Source: Aquatica leii
Lineage: Eukaryota > Arthropoda > Insecta > Coleoptera > Lampyridae
DNA: 64,000 nucleotides
Direction: 5' to 3'
NCBI GenBank assembly: GCA_035610365.1
Contig: CM069432.1
Location: 74,776,520-74,840,519, forward strand
The notes beneath the pieces were generated by a model, which searched no databases, had not been told where the DNA came from, and was given only the letters and a program-made list of their open reading frames with translations. Shown here piece after piece: positions 1 to 11,189 of the stretch. Numbering within the stretch: position 1 is the first letter of the stretch; each line of letters starts with the position of its first letter. A program made the position numbers and the translations under genes.

Positions 1-660
1 TTGAATATAAAACAGGGTTTGATTTTGCAACGCTTTACTTATGTTTTTAGTTGCTAATAACTCGTATTTTTCAATAACAGTTTTTTTAATTTATTAATAG
101 TTTTCTTTCTTCAGTTTATTTAAAGAAAGTACTACTACTTCTGTTATTGAAATGCTTTGTTCCAAAAAAAGTTTTTTTTTTCAAGTTTGATTATTGCAAA
201 GGTTATACATGACAAATGTGTTTGAATAAATATCAAATCATCTCTAATTCTCTTTTCGCGGGAGCAGTATGTTTTCAGTAATTTCTCTAAACAGTTTGAG
301 ACGGTTTGACGCCTTTAGGAATACTTTTTTAACTTTTGATATCAATCAATTTACGTTAGTATAAATAAACCGAACTATTTTTGCTACTTGCTGCAAACCA
401 TGTGCGAAACACGTAATAGGTATCGTTTTTGGAAACAACATTTTTAGTGCTTGTTTTACACATATATGTACATATATACGGCAAGCATTAGAACTCACTA
501 GTAAAACATTTTCGTATATAATATCCTCTACCCACAAAATACAAACAGTCATTGAAAATGCTAGCTATTTTACTAATTGGTTCACTTCAAAATTGAACAA
601 ACACGATATTTTTTGTTATGTTTGGTACACTATGCCAAAAACTTAGAGAATACTTCATTT
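1..660. other. AT-rich DNA, no gene seen
   Basis: No open frame with recognisable protein similarity on either strand. The sequence is poly-T/poly-A rich. A sharp boundary comes at about 661, where a repeat family with a short palindrome (ACTTTCCTATAAGGAAAGT in the related copies) begins. Confidence 0.5.
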
Positions 661-930
661 TTTATTTTCCTATAAGGAAAGTATAGCGATCGCGATTTTT
701 GTTTCAAAATTTTTTTTGCATAATTTTACGTTTCAAGGTCTCCTGAATCAGAAAAAAGTATTTTTGACAAAAAAATTTTGAGTGTTTGTGTAACGATGTA
801 CTCACGATAACTCTAATTTAAAGTGAATTCCATATATATATTCCAGGTTTGAATCCTGTCTGCGACAATTTTTTTTAATTACATATCTTGAAGGGAAACC
901 AAGATACGTTAAAAAATAATTTTTTTTTCT
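661..930 (+). repeat. Dispersed repeat, copy 1 (internally deleted), T-arm-like 3' part
   Basis: The left part (TTTCCTATAAGGAAAGTATA, then AAGGTCTCCTGAATCAG, then AACGATGTACTCACGATAAC) matches the copy at 42719. At about 816 it jumps to the family's 3' part, with GGTTTGAATCC near 848 and ATCTTGAAGGGAAA near 885. The GGTTYGAATCC piece looks like a tRNA T-loop/B-box flanked by CAGG/CCTG, but no cloverleaf can be drawn. No coding capacity is seen. The element class is unknown; a tRNA-derived SINE is possible. Confidence 0.6.
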
Positions 931-974
931 ATATTCTTGTGACTTGTTTATACACGGAGTGAGTGTTCTTACAT

Positions 975-1345
975 CATCTTTGGATGTGTCCACGATAACT
1001 CTAGAGCTAAGACTCCTAGTAAATTAAAATTTGGTATGGAGCTGACTTTTTATACTCTCTCTGTTCTATCAAAAGATGGATCTGATAAAGAAACCGGAAG
1101 CGGGTGTATCCGTCATTTTTAATTGTTTTTCTTGTATATTTTTGTACGTATATAAATTAGCCAAATTATTTTTACGTTTCTTATAGAGATAATTCTTCCT
1201 AACAATTTATTCAAATAAAAGAATTAGATATTTTATTTATAATTTAAAATAAATTCACAGATATAATCTAGGTTCAAATCCTGCCTGCAACGATTTTTTT
1301 TAGAAAAAAATTTCATATTTTGAAGAGAAAGCAAGATAGATTAAA
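975..1345 (+). repeat. Dispersed repeat, copy 2
   Basis: This shares the block CACGATAACTCT, CCTAGTAAA, TTTGGTATGGAGCTGACTTT, TCTATCAAAAGATGG and GATAAAGAAACCGGAAG with the copies at 1985 and 42719. It carries the 3' block with AGGTTCAAATCCTGCCTGCA near 1270. The short open frames inside all family copies are shadows of the repeat and not genes. Confidence 0.65.
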
Positions 1346-1984
1346 ATTAGTAATTTGCGATATTTCGGTTATATATTTAGTGAAATCGAGGAGAAAAATT
1401 TTAAAAAAATTCTAGCATGCTAAGATGTCAATACAAACTTGTACATATAACTTCAAAGTGGTTTTATGACAACATAAGCTTAAAGAAAATATGTAGACAT
1501 ATTAGTCCTAATTAGAACTCGCATTCACGGGAAAAATAAAATGTTTCCATTCGTTGTAAAATGATTGTGGACTTTTGCAAGCAGGTTTACACTTACGGAT
1601 ACGGGTACGCTTTTTCTCTTTTGGCGTCCTAGAGCATGGTAACTAATTGAAGAGCAGCAAACACTACCTTGGTAATATCATTTAATTTATTGTAATCACT
1701 TCCTGTTTATTGACGAACTAGTTTACTTATTAAAATTTAAAACCTTAGGCAATAATTGCATAATAAATGTTTTCTTCTGTAAACATATTTAACAAAAAAT
1801 GATTCTTTTTTATCCATTTCTTGTCTGATCATTTCCATTTACTTTCCAACTAATACAGGAAGTTAATTAAATTTCTAGTAGGACAACGGTTTCTAAAATC
1901 GATAAAACTTTGGATAACATATACTGTCAAGTTACTAAATATCATGTCAAAATCTCTTAAAAGCAAATTGATTATGTATAATAT
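1346..1984. other. AT-rich DNA, no gene seen
   Basis: No recognisable coding sequence, long inverted repeat or RNA gene. This is spacer between two copies of the same dispersed repeat. Confidence 0.45.
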
Positions 1985-2300
1985 TCAACTGTGTGTCCTA
2001 GTAACTTGAAATTTGGTATGGAGCTGGCTTTTTATATTCTATCGGTTCTATCAAAGGATGGGTCTGATAAAGAAACCGGAAGTGGGTGTATCCGCCATTT
2101 TAACAGCTTTTCTTATATAATTTTGTACGTATGTAAATTATTCTTCTTAACAATTTATTCAAATAAAAAAAAATTCTAACATTACCAATTTATTAGATAT
2201 TTGATTTATAATTTAAAGTAAATTCCATATGTAATCTAGGTTCGAATCCTGCCTACAACGATTTTTTTAGATATCTTAAAGGGAAAACAACAACTTTTCT
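1985..2300 (+). repeat. Dispersed repeat, copy 3
   Basis: Same family as the copies at 975 and 42719. It has TTTGGTATGGAGCTGGCTTT at about 2013, the GATAAAGAAACCGGAAG block near 2066, and the T-arm-like AGGTTCGAATCCTGCCTACA near 2238. That last string keeps a good RNA polymerase III B-box match (GGTTCGAATCC). A 62-codon open frame across the copy (1991-2179) is conserved only because the repeat is. Confidence 0.65.
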
Positions 2301-2392
2301 TTATACTCTTTTGACTTGGATGTTTTTCTTCAATTTGAAAATAAAAAATATGTAGAAATTCTTTATAGCAAAGTCGTGTGGTGACCAGACCA

Positions 2393-2770
2393 GTTTTTTT
2401 AGTTTAGATTTTTAGGGTTCGTTAATTTTACAAGAAGATAAACAAGAGACTAAAAAGAGCGAAAAACAAAATAATAAGAAGAATGTATGGATGGAGAAAA
2501 AACAAAGGAGTCATGACCTATATAAATATAATGAACAAACACCTAAAGCACGTTCCGAGTTAGTTGCTATTTATGGATATGATATTCGTAATGAAGATGG
2601 ACCACCAAAAGCTCGTATAAGGAAAAAATCTGGATAAGAATTTTATCTAAAACTGTCGATAATTGGTTTTAATAAATATGCCTATTTGTTGACAATTCCA
2701 TATTATAACCATATCAAGTAAGATGTGCGTACATTTAAAGCTGACAGCTATTTGCTTGAGTTACTAAAAC
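2393..2770 (+). pseudogene. Duplicated CASC3/Barentsz exon 3 with flanking intron sequence
   Basis: This aligns to the CASC3 exon-3 region at 20155-20570, including both intron flanks (GTTAATTTT upstream; TTTTATCTAAAACTGT and GACAGCTATTTGCTTGAGTTAC downstream), so it is a genomic duplication and not a retrocopy. The exon part (about 2432-2636) still reads through the SELOR core, including ELVAIYGYDIRNEDGPPKAR. Two indels relative to the parent are multiples of three: one added AAT, and one codon lost with the Trp before the SHD motif. The splice acceptor has become ACAAG and the donor GT has become AT, giving a TAA stop. It is therefore a dead exon unless new splice sites are used. No other CASC3 exon is seen nearby. 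Confidence 0.85.
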
Positions 2771-3714
2771 TTAATTTTAAAGTAGTTTTTTAATTCAAAC
2801 TTAAACTTGGGTATTTTCTTAATTTTTTTAATATTGTCTGATAATTTATTGTATATTAAAGCCCCATTTTTAGTAATGTTTACTTTACTTTTACTTGTTC
2901 TTATTCAGTCAATATCAATATCTATTGGTAAGTTGTAGTGTGATTATTTATTTTATTATTATATGATTATTTGGGTATTATAAACGAAAATTACCAATTA
3001 AATAAATAACTGAATATTTACTTATTTGTTTTGTTTCAACATTTTGATATTAGATGACATCTGAGATTTTTTTGGTACTTTACAACTAATTTTCGTGTAT
3101 TTTTTTCAAATTTGTCATGGTTTATGCCAATCATACACATTAATTAAAAAACGAATCTGAGGCAAAGCCTATACCAAAAGCGAAAAAAATGTTGTTGTTG
3201 ATAGCTCCATTGATATTATCGAAAGTAAAAAAAAACGGATAATATAAGCGTAAAAAAAGGTGTTTAAGAGTATTGCCAAAGAATTTAATACCACTTCTAG
3301 TACGGGTCTTAGAATTTAATTAAATTAAATTTTATAAAGCTAGTGTTGTACGACAAAAGTTGACTTGTTGGGCGATAAAGTGTTACAATTAAGTGGCCAA
3401 GACGATATCGAGCATAACAATATTTTGATTTGACTGCTCCACTTGGTAAGTTTTTTTATGTTGTTACCTAATATTTCATTTTCCTTTTAGATACACTCGT
3501 TAATTATATTGATGATCACTATAATGCAATGGCAACAAAAATAATTAAGATTTTATTTAATATTATATTAGTGTTCATAAATATGAATATTTGTTGCATG
3601 ATGTAATAGATTTGAACGATCTTTCAGTTGCACCAATTTATTTTGATCAGCCGTCAACTAGCCACGTATCAACGATTCAACCAAAGGCCGTGGTCACCCA
3701 TCATACTCTATTCA
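2771..3714. other. Unassigned AT-rich DNA with degenerate coding scraps
   Basis: No clear gene. Short plus-strand stretches (for example near 3190-3440 and 3605-3700) translate into protein-like runs interrupted by stops, but I could not assign them to a family. They may be remains of an old element. Confidence 0.3.
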
Positions 3715-4139
3715 AATTAATAATAATAATAATAATACTGGCTTAACATTCTTTAAGGAATTTAGCCGCCCATTCGGGTTTCCCATATCCGTTTTTCGGG
3801 GAGGATTAGCCCCCTTGTTGTTCATTACACTTATACCACTTCACTAAAACAATTAAAAACTGTCACTGTATCGCTACAACTCTGCGCGTGTCTTTGCCAC
3901 TTTAACTATCTCCTTCCATTCCTTTTTGTTTCTTGCTTTCACCTTCCAGTTTGTGATTTTCAATGTTTTTAGATCTTTTTTAACCTAATCCATCCATCTG
4001 AATCTTGGTCTTCCCCTTGTTCTATCTTTCCATTCCAGTAATTTCTTTAGTGTGTCGTCTTCTTCTCTTCTATTTATGTGTCCCAGCCATTTTATTCTTC
4101 TAGACTTGATGAATTTTATTATGCCTTCGCTCTTAATTT
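3715..4139 (-). mobile_element. LINE 3' end (C-terminal reverse-transcriptase tail) with TAA-repeat tail
   Basis: On the minus strand this reads KWLGHINRREED, then RTRGRPRFRWMD, then NWKVKARNKKEW. That is the typical C-terminus of insect endonuclease/reverse-transcriptase LINEs (GH-R-RGRP-RW pattern), and it holds one in-frame stop. The 3' end sits at low coordinates, beside the simple repeat (TAA)n at about 3718-3736. Upstream coding sequence stops at about 4139, where an unrelated repeat starts. The endonuclease half of a similar LINE lies in the same orientation at 7166-8200, so both may be parts of one interrupted element (inference). Confidence 0.75.
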
Positions 4140-4600
4140 CGGTGAATAGGAACACATTTTGAACTTTAAAGACGTGTACAACGAAAGTCTTTCATATTGT
4201 TTTAAATGTATTATACGCAAAAGTCCGAAGAAGGTTAGTTCTCCATTATGTGAAAGTATAAATTTTGTATAATAAATAATAATGCCTGTTTTTTAAAAAA
4301 ACCTCTCTGTTCCTATTCACCTGCCAATAGGGTGAATAGGAGCAACTGTCGTTTTATACCTTTGATCGCTTTTCTATGGGTGCTATTAGGTGAAAAGGAA
4401 CACTAACAGGGACATAAATACGCTTTTTAATGAATTCAAAAATAATTTTTAACCGACATTAATGCAGAAAAACATGAAATTATATTTTATTTCTTTAATA
4501 CACCTTATTAATACAAAAAAAAATATAAAACTAGAGAGGGAGGTAACTTTTACTTTAGTATTTGACAAAAAAAACTTAAAACCAGATACGAATTAAAAAG
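4140..4600. repeat. GGTGAATAGGAAC motif cluster, probable terminal region of the adjacent pogo-like element
   Basis: The motif GGTGAATAGGAAC occurs at about 4140, as its reverse complement GTTCCTATTCACC at about 4309, and again at about 4331 (GGTGAATAGGAGCAAC) and 4389 (GGTGAAAAGGAACAC). The first two form an inverted pair about 180 bp apart. The cluster lies just beyond the C-terminus of the minus-strand pogo-like transposase, so it may be that element's subterminal repeats or a small internal-deletion derivative. Confidence 0.5.
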
Positions 4601-4603
4601 AGA

Positions 4604-6083
4604 TTACAAATTTTCATAATTTGTTGTGTTATTTCTAAAATTTAAAAGACCTCTTGTTACAGTCCATGAGGATAGCTTCATGATTTGATGTTCATTAAAT
4701 TCACTTTCGTCCGGGATTGTTGGGTAATGATACACAAATTGCTTGGTTTCGCTCTTTATTTCCTTTTTCCTAAGGAAAGTGCCCACATATGATTTATCAT
4801 ATTTTGATAATATTTTACCGATATAGACTCTGTTTTTTATTACAGCGGTAGCTCGTTCAACGGGAAACTTGACTAATACCCAGTCACCAATGCAGAAATT
4901 ATTATCAGACGTCTGTGCAGAAGTAGAAGGCATATTTTTTATTTTTAGTATTTTCGTAAATATTGTTAGTGTCGTTTTCTTTAGAATTTTCTTTGTTGCA
5001 ATGCGAAAACAGGAGATCATCATCACTAGAGTCATCTTGACCAGTGTTATTGTCAGAATTATCACTTTCATTGAAATTATCGTTAACGGTGACGATATCG
5101 CTTGAATCACTGTCACTGGTACTTGAATCACATTTTACACTTTTCCCGGCTACGACTGTAAGCTTTTTGTTCTTAGATTTGCGCGTTGGTGTGTCGGAAT
5201 ATCTCATTTCTTTTAACAAGTCAATTATGGACGTATTTATAGCTTCTGCCTCCTGAGGTTGTCAAGTCTCTTTGGGGAGTAGATTCAACACTTCGTCTTT
5301 ATTAAGAGGAATTATTCCTGCTTTGCGAAACCCTGATGTTATGTTTTGTTTTGCATTAGGCATAATTCCTTCCATTAATTGTTTTAGCAACCTGAGAAAT
5401 ATACTTTTTGGGATACTAGCTTCTGTTCGACCAGGGCCCTTTTTCCATCGCAGTAAAATTTGACGCCACATTATTTTGAGAAGACGAAAAAATGCGACGT
5501 CTAAAGGCTGCGTGAGGTTCGTGGAATTGGCTGGTAAAAATACCATATCGATATTATATTTTTGCAATTCCTTTACCAAATTAATAGAAATGTGCGAGGC
5601 TAAATTGTCGCCTATAATAATTTTTCGGCCATTTAACTTTCTACAATATGAAATTACTATTTTGGTAGCCCAGTCTTCGAAGCAATCCATGTCGAACCAA
5701 CCGGATGGTGTGCGATTGTATCTGACATTTCAGAGTCCGCCTTCCGTCCATGCAGAATAAATGTTTTGCGCTTTGTAGACGACATAGGGATCTAATACCT
5801 GTCCATCACCTGTAACGGCAAACATTATCGAGGTGCAAGACTTGGTCGTATTCATAACCCGTTCTGGATGTTTGCATCCTCTTCTACTTAAAATTTTTGT
5901 TCGCTTTGCGTCATCCCTTAAATTTGTCTTGTCGTAATTTATCACATGTGTTGGTGGCATGTCTTTCAATGACTCAGAGAGGTTGAAAAAATATTCTTCG
6001 AGAATATCTCTAGAAACTTCGGCTCTACAGCGTTTAATATTTTCACACATTCGGTTCGTAAGTTGGCTTTTATGTCTACGCAA
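4604..6083 (-). pseudogene. pogo/Tigger-like DDE transposase remnant
   Basis: Three consecutive minus-strand frames make up a decayed pogo-type transposase. Frame 6083-5730 holds the start of the DDE domain (VINYDKTNLRDD, first Asp present; TKILSRRGCK; VTGDGQVLDPYVVYKA). Frame 5690-5262 holds the second catalytic block (IIGDNLASH) and the LTQPLDVAFFRLLK motif, then SGFRKAGIIPLN. Frames 5219-4604 hold an acidic Ser/Asp-rich linker and the C-terminal DWVLVKF...GKILSKYDKSYVG domain seen in insect Tigger-like proteins. The N-terminal psq/CENP-B helix-turn-helix part is missing: at 6084 the sequence switches to a mariner-like element of opposite orientation. Frameshifts near 5700 and 5230 make it non-functional. 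Confidence 0.85.
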
Positions 6084-7165
6084 GAAGCTTTAAACCCCGC
6101 AGATTACGATCAACGCATTGCTTTTTGTAATTGGTTACGTGAGCATCGTGTGCTATAAATGAACACTTTTTGAGTCAAGTGTTGGTAACAGACGAAGCAA
6201 CGTTTAGTAGAAATGAAATGTCTAACTTCCATAACAGCCACGTTTAGAGTTTTGAGAACTCACATGCGACAAGACGGGTTCATTTTCAATATCAAATCTA
6301 TGGACAGGTATTGTCGGCGGTCAATTGATTGGCCCTTTTGTGCTACCCGAATGTATGACAGGTCAATCGTATTTATTATTTTTGCAACATAATTTGCCTG
6401 AACTATTAGAAGATGTGCCGTTGAATGTACGTCAACACATGTGGTTTTTTTATGATGGTTCGGGTACATCTAAACAATGTTTTTCGAAACAGGTGGACTG
6501 GTCGTGGAGGACCAGTTTCTTGGCCATCGCGTTCTCCGGATCTAAACCCCATTATGTTTACTTATGGGGTCATTTGAAAAATACTCTGTACGCCACAAAA
6601 ATTAACACCACAAGAATTACGAGAACGAATAGAAAATGCCACGAAAATATTTTTTTTACAGAATAAACCACGGAATTGCACCAATTCGTAGTTCCGTCGA
6701 GTGATATTGTGTATCCAGGATAATATTAAAGTATTATTAATTGAAAGTATTTTTAAATATTATTGTAGAAATTAAACAGCATTAATTTATTGGAGTAGTA
6801 GTAATTAGTAGTTTAATTGTACCAACAACGCTTTTAAAATAATTAATGTCATTGTACGTTAATCGAACTGCTTATTTGTCACACAAATTACGGTATCTGT
6901 ACTATCATCTTTTTAATGCTGATAGTTCAAACACTTCTGGTTTCTTATCGACGCCAAGACGACTTAAGGTCATGGAACTAAGCAAACAAAAAAATGCAAA
7001 GAATAAACATATGAACCGGCGTTCCTAAAACTTTTCTCTTAAATTCTTAAAAATTCAACTTCGTTATTTTCAAAATTTTCTAATTTTTTTTGTAAATCAA
7101 TTGTACTTGATTTGAACCACGTCCTATAAAAATTAATGCTCGTATATTGAGGACACCCTGTATAT
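6084..7165 (+). mobile_element. mariner/IS630-Tc1-like element, decayed
   Basis: Plus-strand pieces read ADYDQRIAFCNWLREHR, DEATFSRNEMSNFHNSHV, LLEDVPLNVRQHMWFFYDG and, in a shifted frame, a WP-RSPDLNP-like block near 6525 followed by YLWGHLKNTLYATK. These are hallmarks of a DDE transposase of the IS630-Tc1-mariner group very common in insects. Stops and frameshifts are frequent and the N-terminus is absent. The 3' terminus is marked at about 7150 by GGACACCCTGTATA, the usual terminal motif of this family. The left terminus is not visible; the element abuts the pogo remnant at 6084. Confidence 0.8.
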
Positions 7166-8200
7166 GTCGTATTTTATTTTTGTCTATTTGCTGTCTACAT
7201 CTTTCTCTATTTCTACTGTTGCTAGTTCTTGTTGTGTTGTCTCCTTATGTATTTGGTTTTCATTTCTTCTTGTGTAAACCTGTCTATTTCCCAGCGTTTC
7301 TCTTTTTCCTCTTTTGTTCCTTGTTCGTTGAATTTTTGTTTCATTTTTGATATAACCAAAAATGGTCGGTATCGGCACTCGCACCTGTAAATGTTCTTAC
7401 AACTCTTATTAAAGTAGCGTTTTTCTTTGGTTTCTTTGTGTACTGTTTTATTCTGGTATTATCCATGTTATTTTATGTGTTCTCTTGTGCTTGAATTTTG
7501 TGCTACTTATTATCATGTTTGTTGATGCTGCGAATTCGCAGTGTTATCATGTATCGTATGCTTTCCTGCCACTTGCAAATTCTACAATACCTATTTGTGC
7601 ATTGAAATCTCTAACCACCATTATCATATCATGCCTTGGTGCTGTTAGTTTTTCTAATTCTTGGTATAATTTCTCCTTATCATTTTTATCAGCTTTTTCC
7701 CTCGGGGCATATACATTTATAATTGACAGATTTGTGAGTGCGGCTTCGATTCTTATATCAGCTAGTCTACCGTTTATTGGTTTAAAGCATAATATTTTTC
7801 CACTTGCTTTATTATTTACGTAAAAGGCAACCCCATTTGCTTTTTGCTTTTTTCTCCTGAGTATAATAGTGTGAAATCTTTTTTTATTATCTCCCCTTTT
7901 CCTTTCCATCGTACCTCTTGCACTGCAGCTACATCTACTTGATATCTTGTTATTTCTTTTGCGACTTTCATCATTTTTCCTTCTGTCAGTAACGTTTTTA
8001 TGTTCCAAGTCCCTATCTTCATCTCATTTTTATGTTTTCTTATTTGTTGTTTATTTATCCATTTTCCAAAATCATATCCTTTTTCGTACCCTGTCGTCAT
8101 CTTTAATTTTGCCTGCTTTTTCCCATTTATTCGTTTCTTGATCACCGTGATGTATTCGTTATCCTACGGAGTTGCTTTTTAAACTCTTCATTTTCTGCGT
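7166..8200 (-). pseudogene. LINE endonuclease (EEP/APE-like) domain
   Basis: Minus-strand frames carry an apurinic-endonuclease-like domain of a non-LTR retrotransposon. Seen in order are MKIGTWNIKTLLTEGKM, VAAVQEVRWKGKGEI, GVAFYVNNKA, IINVYAPREKA, VRDFNAQIG and, after a stop, VRTFTGASADTDHF and NRQVYTRRNENQI. The catalytic-site neighbourhoods (TWN, QEVRW, DFNAQIG, DTDH) are present. A frameshift occurs near 7820 and several stops near 7385-7545. The downstream reverse transcriptase is missing because the sequence ends at the mariner terminus at 7165. A LINE C-terminus of the same orientation lies at 3715-4139. Confidence 0.85.
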
Positions 8201-9377
8201 CTCCTGGTGACTTTACTCACTGTTCTCGTCTTTTGTTCTTTATTACTCTGTCTTCTTCGCTAAAATTATTGAAGGGATTTTGTCTGTCTTTAAATATACG
8301 AGTTATTCTTTGACGTACTTCAAAATATGTTTTTAGGCAGATGCAATGCTTGAAACCGAAAAAGTACCTGCCATAGTACTTTAGTTCTAAAAGATTTTGT
8401 TTTTAAATTTGTAATTGGTGATGTTTTATACAGATACGCCACTTTACCTTAATACAAAGTTGATAAACAAGAAACGGTTTAAATGTTTGTTTAAATTTAA
8501 AACGAAACAATAACTTCTATTTTCTGCTTTTTGTTCACAGTAACTAAACTCACAAATGATTTATATCTATCAATTTACTTCACAAGTAAATATTTACTTG
8601 TACAAAATGAAGGGGTTAAATTAGTTCTTAAATTTACTTCGAGAGTAAACTTATTTGCGTTTAATAATACCCAAAAGTAAATTTACTTAATCTCACAAGT
8701 AAATTACTGATTCGTCGTTTATAATTCCGGATATAAAAAAAAATTAAAACTGAAGATTTGATTTAAATATTCACTTGAGTTAAAATTTGTTCCATTTTCA
8801 AAAATTAAATATTAACCTTTTATTACAGATATGACAAATTCCTCTAAGAACCATTCTCTCGTTTTGCCTAAAAGTTTTGCTTATATAAAATATCATTTTA
8901 ATTAGTAAAATAGTTATATTTTAACTTCGCCCAGCTCAGACGTCTTATCTGACTACATCTGTTCAAAGTGGTACGGAAATTTTACTTATCTAACAACTTA
9001 TGGAAGTGCTTATGCATGAATGGTTTTATTTAAAACGTTGGTCGAGTTGATTATAGCAACTTAGACAAGGTGCCATTCAACAGTGCCTTTAAAATCCAAA
9101 ACTAAGTTGGTGGCTGCATATTTGTCGTTAGTTTTATATAGTGGTCTGTTGCTATACGTACACGGAAAGTATAGAACCGTCTTAAGAATACTGCTAAGTT
9201 TACAAAAAAATGTAGGTGAATGTAAAAACTGCATAAAAAAGACTTCGACTTAAAATAATGCAGAACTGCGTAATGGAAAATGTAATTTAATTTAAGCATA
9301 ATAAAACAACCTTATTGATATTAAACAATAACAAAATCGGATTAATACGTTAACATAATATTTAAAGGCATTAAATG
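8201..9377. other. AT-rich spacer with AGTAAATTTACTT motif cluster
   Basis: No gene recognised. Between about 8570 and 8705 the motif AAGTAAAT/ATTTACTT recurs at least six times in both orientations, giving small palindromes. The part next to 9378 probably includes the 3' UTR of the minus-strand protease-homologue gene. Confidence 0.4.
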
Positions 9378-10701
9378 TTACGCAGTTATGTTAATACTGA
9401 TTACAGTTTGTTTCAACCAATTCAAAAGAGCAGAAACGTCATAAACATGGAACATAGTTGCTTTTTGTCGTAAATCACAATAACTATCAATATCAACACC
9501 CATTAATTTTTTCCGTTGAATTAAAACAAATCCCACGTAATACTCACACGGAAATTTTGCTAGCATACTAGTTATACAATATGTATCTACATTAGATTTT
9601 GAACTAAAACTACACTCATTACTTGTTAAAATTACTGCTGGATGCACTTGTAAAGAAGTATATTTTTGACGTCTAGTTAAAGGCGCTGAATCATTGTTTG
9701 GCCAAAAATACATTTCAGCAACACCATAATGCTTAAATAAAGATTTTTTTGAAAATCCTATAGGTTGTATAGATGGTGTAGAAGAGAATGAAGATATTAG
9801 CTCAATTGCCGTTATAATATTGTGATGAGGCACAATATTTCTAATTTTTCTAACGACGCCATCTGATGACCAATATTCTGATCCTGCTCTTACGTATAAA
9901 TTATTTTTTACCATTTGATTTCGAGAAGCTATACATTTTGCGCTCGTTATCACCCATCCCATATTTACGATTACCGCGGTGCATAAGAACCTCTGTTCAA
10001 TAAAATCATCTATATAAACATCTTCCAATACCGATGCTATATACTTAAAGTTGTCGGAGTCCTTAATTTTCTCAAAAATTTTTTCTGGGCATATATGATA
10101 TTTCTTATGATTATCATTAAATACATCTGGATTCACTAAAAAATACAAAATTATGTTTTTACATTATGTTTATTTTTATTTACAACATACACCATTCATC
10201 ATGATTTTTTAACGTGGCGTTGTTATAATAATATGTTTTAGTAAGTAGTAAGCGTTTTTAAATATAGAAATTTGTTAGTTTTTTAATATTTAATTTTTAT
10301 GCTCGACACTGATGAATACATCTCTACGAATTTTAATACATCAAAAATGTATCATCACAATTAATCAAAAAAACTTTGCGTGTTTTGAAAAGATATACTC
10401 ACCAGATTCTATATTAAACACTTGACTTTGTTTGGAACTACAAAAGTTTGCACACAAACGAGAATAATCTGGATATCGTTGAAAAATAGATACCATATAA
10501 ACTATTATAATGACTACCAGAAAGGGAATAGCAACTATCAATAAAAGAATTAATGCAGTTTCTAACGGTGTTCTTTTTAACCAGCAATTTTCCTACAAGT
10601 AGAAATTATCTTCTAATATACTAACGTGTCTAGTAAGTACTTACTGAAGTAGATTGATACATTTTGTAATATACCACTGGTATAGATGCCAATATTGACA
10701 T
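9378..10701 (-). CDS. Type II membrane-anchored serine protease homologue (catalytically dead)
   Basis: Predicted three-exon minus-strand gene, 334 aa. Exon 1 is 10701-10645 (starts MSILASIPVVYYKMYQSTS, donor GTAAGT). Exon 2 is 10592-10403 (ENCWLKRTPLE, then a hydrophobic segment TALILLLIVAIPFLVVIII, donor GTGAGT). Exon 3 is 10135-9378. Phases agree (0 after exon 1, 1 after exon 2). The long exon-3 frame could start at an internal ATG (10148), but that ATG lies in the intron. Exon 3 has an S1-trypsin fold signature: CTAVIVNMGWVITSAKC corresponds to the C..-WVLTAAHC block with His replaced by Lys. The Asp region (NIITAIELIS) and the GDSGG serine region (CEYYVGFVLIQRKKLMGV) have also lost catalytic residues. 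It is thus likely a non-enzymatic extracellular domain on a single-pass anchor (membrane segment about residues 31-57). The substrate or partner is unknown. Exon 1 is the least certain part. Confidence 0.7.
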
Positions 10702-11189
10702 AACTAAAAGTTTTGTTTGTAATAATTTCTACTACCTACGATAAGTTTTTTTATATATTTAATATAAAATAAAATAAAATCTATACAAAATAAAGTTTTT
10801 TTCTATCAAATTTTATGAAGTATGTAAAGATTCTGGCAGTATCTACTCAAAAAATATTGTATTACACTGTTCAAAACAAACAATAAATACTTCATAAAAT
10901 TATTATACAAATCAAACATTAAAAATAAAACTTAAAATATTGTGTTAGTAAACATAAACGTAACGGAACAACCAGTGGCGGATTTGCAGTCTTGGCCACA
11001 CTAGGTCATGCAGTACCAGCCGCTCCTTTCTCAGCTTCTATCATTTAGGTACTACATATGAATTTATATCCTAGCCAACGTTTATCAAAATATATTATAT
11101 AAGTTCGTCAAAATGCATATATGTATAGTAGAATTACTGTATGTATAAATGCATAGGTTTCAAATAAGGAAACCACATTTTAATTAAGT
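10702..11189. other. Spacer upstream of the protease-homologue gene
   Basis: This includes the presumed promoter/5' UTR of the minus-strand gene. CAGTGGCGGATTTGCAG at about 10975 resembles the start of some hAT-type termini, but no matching other end was found. No coding sequence. Confidence 0.35.

Noticed and set aside
848..870. Possible tRNA gene at the GGTTTGAATCC motif
   Set aside because: No acceptor, D or anticodon arm can be drawn around any of the family copies; only the T-arm resemblance exists.
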